Positions 36,237-47,061 are shown, numbered from the stretch's first letter. The stretch is 64,000 nt of DNA from CAVPDG01 sp963702535 (GCA_963702535.1 CAVPDG010000025.1:124001-188000), one strand, 5' to 3'. Numbers and translations: made by a program. Notes: a model not told the origin generated them from the sequence alone.

Positions 36237-39085
36237 ATGTACCCATCACAGCGTTGGTGGATTAGCTTTCCCTTCCTGATTGCGCTCGCCGTCCTTGTAT
36301 TCCTGGTATGGAGCGTATTCGAGGTGTTTGCCTACCCATACGACGGGCTGCTGACCATCGATCCCACCGGGCTGATCAAAGAGATCGATGCCCAGGGACC
36401 CACCGCCGAGATCCTGTCTGTAGGCGACCGGGTGATAACTGTGGATGGCGTGTCATTCTTCCAAGCACAGCCATTCTACGCCCATAAGCGCGCCGGGCAG
36501 CACGCTGAGCTGGTTGTTCAGCGCGGGGATGCCACCAGCCGTGTCTCTTTCCAGCTGGTTAATCCCACATATAAGGAAACATTTTCACGTCTGGCGCCGC
36601 TTTTCCTGGCGCTCGTCTTCTGGGGCTTGGGATTGGGTATCCAGGCTTTCAAGCCGACCAACGAAGCAGGCAGTGTTTATTTCCTGTTCTTCGCTACGAG
36701 CGCCGCCTTCTTGATAGCTGGCGTTACCTCCTCACTGGGTCCACCCTGGACAGCGGCTCTATTCAGCTTTCTTCTATGGGTGCTGGGACCGGTAGCCGTC
36801 CATTTTCACTTGTATTTTCCTCAAAAAACGGTGCTCAGGTACCAGCGTGCCATGTTGCTGGGTCTCTACAGCATCGCGCTGTTAGGTGGGTTGCCCTACC
36901 TGATCTTTGGCTCGATAGTGGTTTATTCCAGCCCCTACTCCTCTCAGCTCGTCTTTGCCAGCCGTATCTTTCTTGCAATTAACTTCTTAGCCGTATTCGG
37001 ACTGTTATTCTATTCCTATCGGCATGCCACGACAGCCGGCGTACGGGGAAAAATCCGCATCGTGGTCTTGGGAGGCTTCCTCAGCCTCTTCCCGCTGGTC
37101 ACCCTGGTGATCCTTCCCGATGCCCTTCTCCACCAAGCCATATTCCCGTATACCTTCATATGGGTCCTCCTGAGCATCTTACCCCTGACATATGGCTATG
37201 CTATCTTCCGCCACCGTCTGATCGAGATCGAGAGACATGTAAACCGGGGCGCTACATTCATTTTGGTTTACTCGATCCTGGGCGGCTTTTATCTTATTCT
37301 ATACACGATCATCGGGTACATTCTAAAAGAACCTTTTATCAGCGAGCCTGCCATCAATACCATCCTGGTGCTGGCGTTGGCAACGGTTTTTGTCCCATTG
37401 CACCGCAGGGTGCAGCGCATCGTCGATACCGCCTTCTACGGCGGCTGGTACGATTACCGCTCAGCCATCACCCAGATCACGCAGGGGCTCGAACAGATCA
37501 CCAACCTGAACGCTATGGCTGAGACAGTCAGCGACCGGTTAGTGAAAACACTGCGCCTGGAAGAAAGCTGTGTATTCCTGGTGGACCTGGAAGGCAGCTT
37601 CTCGATCATCCAGGTAGCTCCTCGTCCACCCATTGACGGCCGGTCTTCCCCCATGTTTTCCCCCCTGCCGATGAGCAGCCTGTCTTATCTTCTGAACATG
37701 GGGGGCGCTGTCGAACGTACAGCCCTGCGCGAAGCGTTGAAAGACGTCGAGCTTTCACCCCAGGAGCTCGAGCTGCTCAATAGCGAGCAAGTGTACCTGT
37801 GGGTGCCAGTGATCGGGCATGGCAAGGTGCTTGGCTTGCTTGCCCTGGGACCCAAGTTCGGGGGCGATGTCTTCAGCGGCGAGGACATGGACATCCTGCG
37901 CGTGGTTGCCCGTCAGTTGGGACCGCTGATCGAAAATATTCACCTCGTCACGCGCTTGCGCCGCCACGCGGCAGATCTGGAGCTTGCCGTGGCAGAGCGT
38001 ACGGAAGAGCTAGCAGCCGCCAAGAAACGTGTAGAAGCCATCCTCTCCAGCGTTGGCGAAGGCGTGGTGGTGATCGACCTGGATAAGCAAAATCGCAAAT
38101 GTCAATGCGGCTTACGAGGACCAGTCTGGCTACTTCGAAGATGAGCTGATCGGGCAGGAGCTTTGGCAGTTTTATCGCGGCGACGATGTCAAAGAAGAGA
38201 TCGAAGCAATGCAGGATACGCTGCAGCACCAGCGCATCTGGAACGGCGAGCTGGTAGGACAGCGAAAATACGGCAGTGAATATGATGTCCAGCTCACTTT
38301 TGCCCCTCTGCGCGATGAGCGCAACGAAATTATCGGCTATGTCGGCAGTCAGCGCGACGTGACCCAGCAAAAAGAGCTCGACCGCTTGAAGGACCTCTTC
38401 GTCTCGGATGTCTCCCATGAGCTGCGCACACCAACCACCAATATCAGTCTTTACCTCGAGCTGATGGAGACTGCCACGCCAGGCAAGCAGCTGGAATATC
38501 TCGCCGTGCTCAAAGAACAAACCCGTTTGTTGATGAAGCTGGTCGAAGATATTCTCGATCTCTCCCGCCTGGCGATCGGCAAGACCCGCAAGATCGAATT
38601 TACCGATGTCGAGCTGAACAACCTGGTGGAGCAGGTTGTCACCGCTCACCGTCCCCTTGCCGAAGCCTCCGGGCTAACACTGATGTTCGAACCTGCGCTG
38701 GAGCTGCCCCCCGTTTGGGGAGAGTCCGAACCAGTTGGCCCGGGTGATCAATAATCTGGTCAGCAATGCCATCCATTACACCATCCATGGAGGGGTATAC
38801 GTCAACACGTATTTGGATCGTGGCGATGTCTGCTTGGACGTGAAAGATACCGGCATCGGCATCAACCACGATGACCAGGGGCATATCTTTGAGCGTTTTT
38901 ACCGCGGGCAGCAGGTGCGCCAGACCAAGATCCACGGCACAGGTCTGGGTCTGGCGATCGTCAAGGAAATCATCGACCTCCACGAGAGTGAGATATACGT
39001 CCAGAGCGAGGTCGGCAAAGGCTCAACCTTCACAATCCGATTCCCAATTCAGGTAAAGGTCCCATGGCAGGAGAGATTATACTGA
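36237..39085 (+). CDS. Sensor histidine kinase with ComP-like PDZ/multi-helix membrane input, two frameshifts
   Basis: About 950 residues. A first helix (residues 11-32) is followed by a PDZ-like outside domain (LTIDPTGLIKEID, SVGDRVITVDGVSF, AELVVQRG), then about eight helices with VHFHLYFPQKT and YGYAIFRHRLIEIERHVN, an order and motif set seen in ComP. A GAF domain, a coiled coil and a PAS domain come next. HisKA has SDVSHELRTPTTNIS and HATPase has NQLARVINNLVSNAIHYT, VKDTGIGI, IFERFYRG and GTGLGLAIVKEI. Frame changes are near 38090 and 38725. ComP itself uses a HisKA_3 core, so only the input half is ComP-like. It overlaps the HD-GYP gene start. Confidence 0.8.
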
Positions 39086-40038
39086 TCGTCGAAGACAATG
39101 ATGTGCTACGCCAGGGGTTACAGGCGCTACTGGAGGCAGAAGGTTTTTCTGTTAATACCGCAATTCACGGGCTGGATGGGCTGGAAAAGGTAAAATCCTG
39201 CCCACCGGATCTGATCCTGGCTGACATCTCCATGCCTGAAATGGATGGCTATGCTTTCTTCGAGGCTGTGCGGGCTCGCCCCGAGTGGGTCTCGATCCCC
39301 TTCATCTTTCTAACCGCGCGGCGTGGGCGTGAAGATGTGTTTGCAGGCAAAAAATTGGGCGCCGAAGACTACCTGATCAAGCCGGTGACACGCCAGGAGC
39401 TGGTAACCACCATCCGCTCGCGCATGGCGCGCAGCCACCAGCTCTTGCTTGCCCAGCTCCAGCAGGCGTACGAATCCAGCCTGATCATGCTCGCCAACGC
39501 CATTGAGCTGCGCGACCAATACACGGGCGGGCACGTCGAGCGCGTCCGCGACTATGCCGCTGCCATTGCCGAGCAAATGGGCTGGACGACCACCCGCATC
39601 AATCACCTGAATTACGGCAGTATTTTGCACGATATCGGCAAGATCCACATCCTGGAAAACGTCTTGAGCAAACCCGGTCCCCTGAACGAAGACGAATGGG
39701 AGGAGATGCGCCAGCATCCGATGATCGGCGTGGAGATGATCAAGAACATCCCCTTCCTGGCCCCGGCGATGGACGTGGTGCGCTCGCACCACGAGCGCTG
39801 GGATGGCAAAGGTTACCCGGAAAGGCTGGCGGGAGAGACCATCCCCCTCTCAGCCCGCATTGTGGCGGTTGCCGACGCGCTGGATGCGATGACCACCTCC
39901 CGCTATTACCGCCCGCGACTTACGCCAGATGAGGCTTTTGACGAGGTGCAGAAATGCAAAGGCAGCCAGTTTGATCCGGCGGTGGTGAGAGCCTTTGAGT
40001 ATGCCTGGGATCAGATCAGGTCGAAACTGGTGAAATAG
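39064..40038 (+). CDS. Response regulator with HD-GYP cyclic-di-GMP phosphodiesterase domain
   Basis: A 324-residue protein. The receiver has the acidic pair E10-D11, phospho-acceptor D54 (LILADISMPEMDG), T84 and K106 (DYLIKPV). The HD-GYP domain follows, with GGHVERVRDYA near 157, HDIGKIHI (H189, D190), HP in QHPMIGVEMI, RSHHERWDGKGYP (GYP at 250-252) and VADALDAMTTSRYYR. HD-GYP enzymes break down cyclic-di-GMP using a two- or three-metal site. The gene overlaps the end of the kinase gene by 22 bases, so the two are a cognate pair. There is no DNA-binding domain, in contrast to ComA. Output is thus predicted to be a change in the second messenger. Confidence 0.9.
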   Translation: MAGEIILIVEDNDVLRQGLQALLEAEGFSVNTAIHGLDGLEKVKSCPPDLILADISMPEMDGYAFFEAVRARPEWVSIPFIFLTARRGREDVFAGKKLGAEDYLIKPVTRQELVTTIRSRMARSHQLLLAQLQQAYESSLIMLANAIELRDQYTGGHVERVRDYAAAIAEQMGWTTTRINHLNYGSILHDIGKIHILENVLSKPGPLNEDEWEEMRQHPMIGVEMIKNIPFLAPAMDVVRSHHERWDGKGYPERLAGETIPLSARIVAVADALDAMTTSRYYRPRLTPDEAFDEVQKCKGSQFDPAVVRAFEYAWDQIRSKLVK

Positions 40039-40041
40039 GCG

Positions 40042-40527
40042 CTAATCCACCGAAACGCTGGGCTCATCAATCTGGATGCTGGTTAAATCTTTAAAGAAGT
40101 GATCCCGGTCTTCTTGCTCCTGGATCGCTTCGCCCGCTTTCCGCGCAAGCCTCAGGTAGTGGATGCATTCGATGATCTTATTCTGCAAGGAATTCACCCT
40201 GGCTAGCGCTTCGTAAGCGTAGGCAAGGTCGAAATCACCGATCTGATTCTCTTGGCAAATTTGCAGGCTGCGCAAAGCATGATAATGCGCCGGCTCTAGT
40301 CTGTTGAGGAGAGTATAGACGCGTGCGATCTGCCATTCTCCGCGCGCCAGGTTTACCGGCTCGCCAACTTTCCCCCAGTGGTAGCGCGAGGCATGCGCGC
40401 TGTGGACCATCTCATCGTCTTCCTCTTTCGTACGCGCCGGTTTTTCCATTAAATCCCACGTGGCGTTGAACAGGTCAACCGCAAACCGTTTGTGGAGCTT
40501 CTCATCGTCTGTCATTTCGCTGTTCAT
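40042..40527 (-). CDS. TPR-like helical protein of unknown function
   Basis: 161 residues from the ATG at 40527, which has GGAGG eight bases upstream. A longer start at 40542 is less well placed. The sequence is helical, with HWGKVGEPVNLARGEWQIAR, then HALRSLQICQEN and DFDLAYAYEALARVNS, which have the spacing of tetratricopeptide-like repeats. There is no signal peptide. Similar short TPR-like hypothetical proteins occur in many bacteria, without a known role that I can name. It converges on the HD-GYP gene with three bases between the stops. Confidence 0.65.
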   Translation of the reverse strand: MNSEMTDDEKLHKRFAVDLFNATWDLMEKPARTKEEDDEMVHSAHASRYHWGKVGEPVNLARGEWQIARVYTLLNRLEPAHYHALRSLQICQENQIGDFDLAYAYEALARVNSLQNKIIECIHYLRLARKAGEAIQEQEDRDHFFKDLTSIQIDEPSVSVD

Positions 40528-40574
40528 ACATGCCTCCATCACTGGATCAGGGTGAATCTTGCTGCGCCCGCAAT

Positions 40575-40600
40575 CAGCGGGTGTGTGTCCACACCCGCTG
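40575..40600. terminator. Hairpin between the TPR-like and SRPBCC genes
   Basis: CAGCGGGTGTG at 40575-40585 pairs with CACACCCGCTG at 40590-40600 over a 4-base loop. It lies downstream of the leftward SRPBCC-PDZ-DinB gene. No T run follows, so termination is uncertain. Confidence 0.4.
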
Positions 40601-40635
40601 ATGATTATAATGAATATCAGACAATTTAGGTGAGA

Positions 40636-41849
40636 TTAACTTGTGGCGGCTTGCACGGCGGCGCGCATCTGCTCCATATGCGTGGCGATGTGATAGTCCG
40701 GCTCAACCGCGCCATATGCCATCTGCCAGAAGGCGGCTTTGTGCGCCAAGAAATCGGGAGGTAGAGCAGCCACCAGTGCAATCGTCTCCTGCGGTGCTAT
40801 GTTTCAGCTCACCCAAAATCTCAGCCACCGTCGGATAAACCGCAACGGTGGCTGCATTGCGCGCTGAGCAGATTGCCGGCGTAATCGTCGTGCTGAGGTT
40901 GCTGGTAACCCGCCACATTGCAGATAAAATGCTGGTAATCGCGCTCCCCGTGGATCAGGTGCGCCAGGACCTCCATCACACTCCAGGCATCCTTGTCTGG
41001 CTTAAATTGCGCCTCCCGCTCGGTAACGCCCGCCAGAAAAGCCTCAAGTTCTGCAAAGCCAGCGTCGGATCTCTTTCGCAAAGCATCCGCGACACCTGCC
41101 AGGCTGGAGGGCAGCTCTGGTAATGGTCGGCGAGAGAGCACCATGCTGGTCGCCTTTTTCTCCGCCCCACGATAGAATTCAACTGCTACCTGATCGCCGG
41201 CGCGGTGCGACTGCAAGACCGTGTGCAGGCTGGCGCCGTCGGGTGTATCCATGCCGCCCATCCGGACGATCACATCACCCGTCTGCAAGCCCGCCGATTC
41301 GGCGCCCATCCCTGCCACCACAGCATCCAGGCGAATGCCCTTGCTCACCGGCACACCCATCTGCCTGGCGATCTCAGCATCGAAATCGCTGACCCCGATG
41401 CCCATCATCGGGCGGCGGGTCAGGCGTAGATCTTCGCCGGTTTCCAGCACCGCAGCAAGGTTCTCCAGGCTCTTCTCCCATTCCTTCTGAAATTCCCCGG
41501 CAACCTCCCCCCATGCTTTGCCCACCCCGATATGCGAGTGCTCCAGCGTCAGCAATGAACCGCCCTTCTGAGCCTTGATCCTGACCCTCACCCGTGTCTC
41601 ACGCGGCTCACCACGACCAAACCAGGTGAAGGCAACCTCTTTATATTCTTTCAAAGTCAGGTAGTATCCACTGGTATAGTAGCCGTCATCCCATGCCATG
41701 TAAATGCGCCCGCCGCTGTTGGGACTGACCGTAGCGATATCACAAAACCATTCTCGCAAGACTGTGGCGTTGGTAAACGCCCGGTAGATCTGCTGCACAT
41801 CAGCCTTTATCTCTCTTTGCAGCAAAACATTCTTGTATCTGGCAGCCAT
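40636..41849 (-). CDS. SRPBCC (AHSA1)-PDZ-DinB fusion protein, frameshifted near the C terminus
   Basis: About 404 residues from the ATG at 41849, which has AGGAGG upstream. Residues 1-150 are an AHSA1-type SRPBCC lipid-binding fold (IYRAFTNATVLREWFCDIA, FTWFGRGEPRETRVRVRI, then LEHSHIGVGKAWGE). Residues 165-250 are a PDZ domain (GIRLDAVVAGMGAESAGLQ, GDVIVRMGG). The last 140 residues form a DinB-like four-helix domain (FKPDKDAWSVMEVLAHLIHGE), whose end HKAAFWQMAYGAVEPDYH lies in other frames after shifts near 40865 and 40790. The true stop is at 40636. DinB domains often bind a metal through three His. This three-part fusion is unusual, and no function can be given. Confidence 0.75.
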
Positions 41850-42197
41850 TGGTTCCTCCTCAGGATAATTTTGAGATGCCCAGCGGGAAATCCCAAGCGC
41901 ATACTCCCCGCGATTTCTCACAATAGAAATACTTAACTGGCAGGCAGGCAGGTTCATAACAATATTATCGGGATTTATTCTCGTAGATCAGTATATAATA
42001 TTCCCGTAGCAGGTTGCAGGCGGGCATCCAGTTTTGTTCTGGCAGAACATTGCACAACCTTCAGGCGTAATCAATGCCATTCAGCCCTCCATCTCAATAT
42101 CAGTTAGCTTGTTGCATGCTCACCCCTCGCAGCATGATACCCTTGCCAATCGACTCCCCGGCATGGGCAAGCCGCACTCGCCTTTGAGGAACTCAAC
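41850..42197. promoter_or_regulatory. Divergent intergenic region, one candidate -10 box
   Basis: This separates the leftward SRPBCC gene from the rightward FHA-ABC gene. TATAAT at 41994-41999 is the best promoter element for the rightward gene, without a clear -35. A short tandem repeat of GGCA lies at about 41939-41952. I see nothing else. Confidence 0.35.
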
Positions 42198-45100
42198 ATG
42201 GACGGACAAACATCTTGTAAACTGGTCGTCAAGCAAGGAGCCCAGCCCGGGCAGGAGTACGCATTAAGCCAGGCCGAGGCGACCATCGGGCGTGACCCCG
42301 CCTGCGATGTCGCCATCTCCCAGACCTCTGTCTCCCGCCGCCACGCCCGGCTGAGCCGGAAGGGGGATCGCTACACCATCGAAGACCTCGGCAGCAGCAA
42401 TGGCACTACCCTGAATGGGAAACCTGTGACGGGGGCGATGCCGCTCAACACGGGCGATCAGATCGGTCTGGGTCTGGAGGTGATCCTCGTCTTCGAAGAT
42501 CCATCCCAGAAAGTCTCGCCAACCCGCCTTTCGCAAGCCACCATAGCCGAAATCCAGCAGACGATACTCGAGCAAGATCATCCATCCCCTGCAGTTCCTG
42601 CCGCGCCGGAGCTGGTGGTGGTTGTCTCTGGCGCCGCGCCGCAAACCTACCGGCTCACCAAGGACCGGGTCAGCATCGGGCGCTTGGAGGATAACGATAT
42701 CGTTATCCCTTCCAAAATCGTCTCCCGCCGCCACGCCAGCCTGGAGCGCGTGGGGGATAGCTACCAGATCAACATCCATCCCGACGCGACCAACCGCCTG
42801 CTCTTCCAGGGCAAGCCGGTCACTGAAAGGCACCGCCTGCACGATGGCGATGAGATCAGCGTAGAAAGCTCCGTCCCCGACCTCTCGGTTAAGCTCTACT
42901 ACCGCTCTGGCATCCCGAGTTCCCGCCGCTGTCGCCCCACCGCGCCCGGTTGAACTTAAAGCCCAGCCCTCCGACAAGACCATGCTCGACGCCGATTTCA
43001 ACCTGGAGGAGCTCAGCACGCCTCCCGAACTGGTCATTACGGTTGCCGGATCCCCCCCACAGACCTTCACCCTCATCCGCGATAAACTGACCCTGGGGCG
43101 CGCCGAAGACAACGACATCGTCATCCCCTCCCGCATTGTCTCCCGCCACCACGCCCGCCTGGAACGCGTGCCTGGGGGTTACCAGCTCGTCGTCCTGCCT
43201 GAAGCCATCAATTCCTTGGTTGTCATGGGGCGTCCCGTTGCCGATCGCCACGAGCTGCACCACGGCGATATCCTGCGTATCGATAGCGCCGCACCGGGCA
43301 TGATGGTCAGCCTGACGTACCAATCCCCGTCTGAGGCGAAAGCCAGGCGCGAATCGCAAACGATTGCCTTCGGTGAGAAGAATTTGTTGACCATCGGTCG
43401 CGATGAGAGCAACGACATCAAGCTGGTTTTCCCCACCGTCTCACGCTTTCACGCCCAGGTTGAAAGGGTCGGGCGGCGCTACCGGGTGCGTGACCTGCAC
43501 AGCGCTAACGGCACCTTCGTCAACGATGAGCGCATCCACGCCGATACCTGGCTGGAGTCGAAAGATACCATCCGCATCGGTCCCTACCGCTTTGAAGTCG
43601 GTGAAGACCAGTTCGTCCAGTACGACGAATCCACCGGCTTGCGCGTGGAAACGCTGGGGGTGAATAAATGGGTGCGCAAGAACCTGAATATCCTGCAGAA
43701 TATCTCGCTGGTCTTCGAGCCGCGCGAGTTTATTGTCGTCGTCGGGCAGAGCGGCGGCGGTAAGTCCACCCTGGTAGACGCCATCGCCGGTTATCGCCCG
43801 GCAACCCACGGCAAGGTGGTTGTGAATGGCGTGGATGTGTACAAGAATTTCGACGCCATCCGCAACGAGATTGGCTTCGTGCCCCAGCGCGACATTATCC
43901 ACATGGAGCTCACCGTTTACCAGGCGCTCGATTATGCCGCCCGCCTGCGCATGCCGCGCGATACATCCAAAGACGAGCGCCACCTGCGCATCATGGAGAC
44001 CCTTCAAGAACTGGACCTGCTCAACCGGAAAGATGTCCAAATCAGCCGACTCAGCGGCGGGCAGCAAAAACGCGTCTCCATCGGTGTTGAGCTGCTCACC
44101 CGCCCCGGATTGTTCTTCCTGGATGAGCCCACATCCGGTCTCGACCCAGGCACCGAGACCCTCTTCATGCACCTCATGCGCCGCATGGCAGACCAGGGTC
44201 GCACCATTGTCATGGTGACCCACGCCACCAAGAATGTCATGCTAGCTGATAAAGTGGTCTTCCTCGCCCGGGGTGGTTACCTGGCTTGGTTTGGACCGCC
44301 CAACGAGGCGCTGGAGTATTTTGACCAGTATCGCACGGAGCGTGAGCGCTTGACCCAGGATATGGAGTTCGACCAGATCTACGCCATCCTGGACAACCCC
44401 GAAAAAGGCAGCGCCCAGGATTGGGCAAAGCGCTTCCAGGAGCACCCCGCCTACCAGAGTTATATCACCACGCCATTACAGCAGCGAGGGTCAGCGCTGC
44501 CCCTCGCTCCAGCCGGCGAGGCTGCCAGGAAGCCCGCCAAGCGGCGCAGCACGCGCGTGTCTTCCCTGAGGCAGTTCATTGTGCTCTCGGGTCGCAACAT
44601 CAAGATCCTCACCCGCGATCGTTCGAGCCTCATCTTGATGCTGCTGGCTGCCCCGCTCGTAGCCATGTTGGATTTTGTCATCGCCCCCTTGATGGGCAGG
44701 GCTCCCTTTGATTACTTGGATGGCGACGCCAGTAATGCCTCCATCACTTTGTTCCTTTTAACCATTTACGCCCTCTTAGTGGGCGGGTTATCCCAGATGC
44801 GCGAGATCGTCAAGGAATTGGATATCTATAAAAGGGAGCGGCTCGTCAACCTGCGTATCTTCCCTTATGTGACCTCGAAAATATGGGTGGCTGCTCTGCT
44901 GGCTTTTTATCATGCCGCGGCGTATACCATCATCCACTACCTGGCGTTTAAGATGCCCGGCGGCGTCGCCGAATTTGTATTGATCTACTTCACGCTGGTA
45001 CTGGCAGTGATGGCGGGCATGGTTGGCGGCATCCTGGCGTCAGCCCTGGCGCCGAACGCCAGCTCGGCGCCGATGATCATGATCCTGCTCATCGTCCCGC

Positions 45101-45828
45101 TGATCGTGTTGAGCGGCGCTCTGGCGCCCGTGCCCAGCAATGTCAGCGCCATCGCCTCCACGCGCTGGGCTTTCGAAGGGCTGATCGGTATCACCGGTAT
45201 GGGCTCGGATGTTGAAGCCGACCCGTGTTGGCAATTCCCGGAACAAGTGCGTGAAGAGATGACCCTCGAGCAAGCGGCGGCAGCCAACTGCCGCTGCATG
45301 GGTGTGGCAGTCTTCGATCCAACCTCCTGTAACTTCCCGGGCATCGGGCAGTATTACGTCCCAGAGATCAGCCAACCCGCCCCTACCGAGCCATCCCCCC
45401 TGCCAGACGCGCCTACCGAGCCGGAGATCCCACCCAGACCAGAGGCGCCTGCCGATAACACAGATCAGATCCAGGTGGCTCAATTCCTCAACGAGCTAGA
45501 AGACTATATGGATGAGGTTGAGCAGATCCAGACCGGCTATAAAAACGACATGACCTTGTATCAGGCGCAAGCAGATATCTACCAGGAAGAGATGCTTGGA
45601 TACCAGAAAGAGCTGGCTAAGTATGAGCTAGCGCGTAACTCAGCCGTTCAGGCAGCGCAAGGCATGATTGAAAGCATGAAAGAGCAGTATGGCTGGGGAT
45701 GGGTGAACAAGCACGATCCTGCTGTCTACCGTACCTGGCTGACGCGGGCATGGGTAGCCCAGGTCATCATCATGTTCGTTTACTTCATCTTCATCCTCCT
45801 GCTCATTAAGCGCAAGGATGTCAAATGA
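42198..45828 (+). CDS. ABC transporter with four N-terminal FHA domains, ABCG/ABC-2 type, one frameshift
   Basis: About 1,210 residues in one gene, with a frame change near 42915. Four FHA domains, which bind phosphothreonine, are seen at GRDPACDVAISQTSVSRRHA, GRLEDNDIVIPSKIVSRRHA, GRAEDNDIVIPSRIVSRHHA and GRDESNDIKLVFPTVSRFHA. The ATPase has GQSGGGKST, VPQRDIIHMELTVYQAL, LSGGQQKRVSIG and LFFLDEPTSGLDPG. The ABC-2 membrane domain has six helices plus a long loop with Pro-rich and coiled-coil parts before the last helix. FHA-ABC proteins are half-transporters controlled by Ser/Thr kinases. The cargo is unknown. The lipoprotein gene follows directly, so the two probably work together. Confidence 0.88.
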
Positions 45829-45854
45829 GCCCTTACAGGGTTACGAGGTGTGCT

Positions 45855-46880
45855 ATGTCGATCGTTCCACAGCTCAGAATCCGGATTTTATTCATCACCG
45901 CCGCATTGGTCCTGCTCGCCCTGGCGTGCAATCTCCCCGGTCAGGGCGCGCAGCCGACAGCCACCCAGGACAACCTGGCGCTATCAATTGCCAGCACGCA
46001 GACCGCAGAAGCGGCGGATGAATCCAGCATCAACGACCTCGCCACCGCCCAGGCAGCTGCCACTCAGACCAGCCAGGTCATCGGCGCCACGCAGGCGGTC
46101 GCCGTCTCTACCAAAGACACCGGGCAGCGCGCCACAACCACCGCCGAAGCGCCCGTGCGCGCCGCCATTCCCTTCTACAACCTGGATCCCAATCAAGGCA
46201 GCGTCGGGTGGGTTCACCCGCCGGTCAAGATCGAGCTGGAAGGCAAGAACCAGTACGGCTACGCCAACGATTTCATGCAAACCATTGTGGAAGACTTTGC
46301 CGTATCTGCAGACGTAACCTGGAATACCCAGTACGGCGCTTCCGGCTGTGGCTTTATGTTCCGCTCCGATGGCGATAAGACCAAGCCCAACCAGTACATG
46401 CTTATCGCCTCCCGCCTGGGGAACGGGCACGTGATCTTCAGCGCCCTGGCGGATGGTGAGATGGCAAATGTGCATGATTTCTACCCCAGGGATGCCGACA
46501 AAAGCTTCAGCGCCGAGAACGGCTCTACCAACCGCATCACCGTCGTGGGTAAGGGCAATATCTTCGAGATCTACACAAATGGCGTAAAGATCGGTGAGGT
46601 GGATACCACCCAACCACCCTCGCAGCCAAAGCTGCCCTCCAAGCCCGCCAAGCCCACCGATCAAAACAACTCAAGCGAGATGGCAAAATATCAGAAGCAG
46701 CTTGAAGAATACCAGGACATGGTCTCGCAGGTGCAGTCTAATTTTGGCAAGGCGCTGAACAATTACAAGAAGACCAACGCGGTATTCGATAAAGGCTTCC
46801 TTGCCATGATTGGGGTCAGCGAATCGGGGAAGACGCTTTGCCAGTTTGATAACGCCTGGTTATGGCTCATTAATAAGTAG
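45855..46880 (+). CDS. Lipoprotein partner of the FHA-ABC transporter
   Basis: 341 residues from the ATG at 45855 (GAGGTG upstream). An earlier ATG at 45825 overlaps the ABC stop and is also possible. The lipoprotein signal is LFITAALVLLALAC, with Cys as the first mature residue. An Ala/Thr/Gln-rich linker follows, then a beta-rich domain (EDFAVSADVTWNTQYG, GCGFMFRSDGD, YMLIASRLGNGHV) that looks like a concanavalin/LamG-like fold. The C-terminal third has a Pro/Lys linker and a coiled coil (KYQKQLEEYQDMVSQVQSN), similar in style to the coiled coil in the loop of the ABC protein. Pairing of these coils is an inference. Confidence 0.72.
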   Translation: MSIVPQLRIRILFITAALVLLALACNLPGQGAQPTATQDNLALSIASTQTAEAADESSINDLATAQAAATQTSQVIGATQAVAVSTKDTGQRATTTAEAPVRAAIPFYNLDPNQGSVGWVHPPVKIELEGKNQYGYANDFMQTIVEDFAVSADVTWNTQYGASGCGFMFRSDGDKTKPNQYMLIASRLGNGHVIFSALADGEMANVHDFYPRDADKSFSAENGSTNRITVVGKGNIFEIYTNGVKIGEVDTTQPPSQPKLPSKPAKPTDQNNSSEMAKYQKQLEEYQDMVSQVQSNFGKALNNYKKTNAVFDKGFLAMIGVSESGKTLCQFDNAWLWLINK

Positions 46881-46903
46881 CGAGCGCAACCCTCCAATCA
46901 CAG

Positions 46904-46932
46904 GCGCGCTGCGGGCGCATTCCGCAGCGCGC
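46904..46932 (+). terminator. Intrinsic terminator after the lipoprotein gene
   Basis: GCGCGCTGCGG (46904-46914) pairs with CCGCAGCGCGC (46922-46932), followed by a T-rich stretch. Confidence 0.7.
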
Positions 46933-46981
46933 TTACCTTTTCGGCTTTCCCTTAACGCAACCGTTAAAGCCCAAAAAGGCA

Positions 46982-47010
46982 TGGACAAAATCCATATCCT
47001 ATGCTATAAA
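46982..47010 (+). promoter_or_regulatory. Promoter of the M23 peptidase gene
   Basis: TGGACA at 46982-46987 and TATAAA at 47005-47010 are 17 bases apart, about 52 bases before the ATG at 47062. Confidence 0.6.
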
Positions 47011-47061
47011 TAGAACAAATGTTCGCATCAGTCACCCTGTGGGTGCTGGCGAGAATAATCC

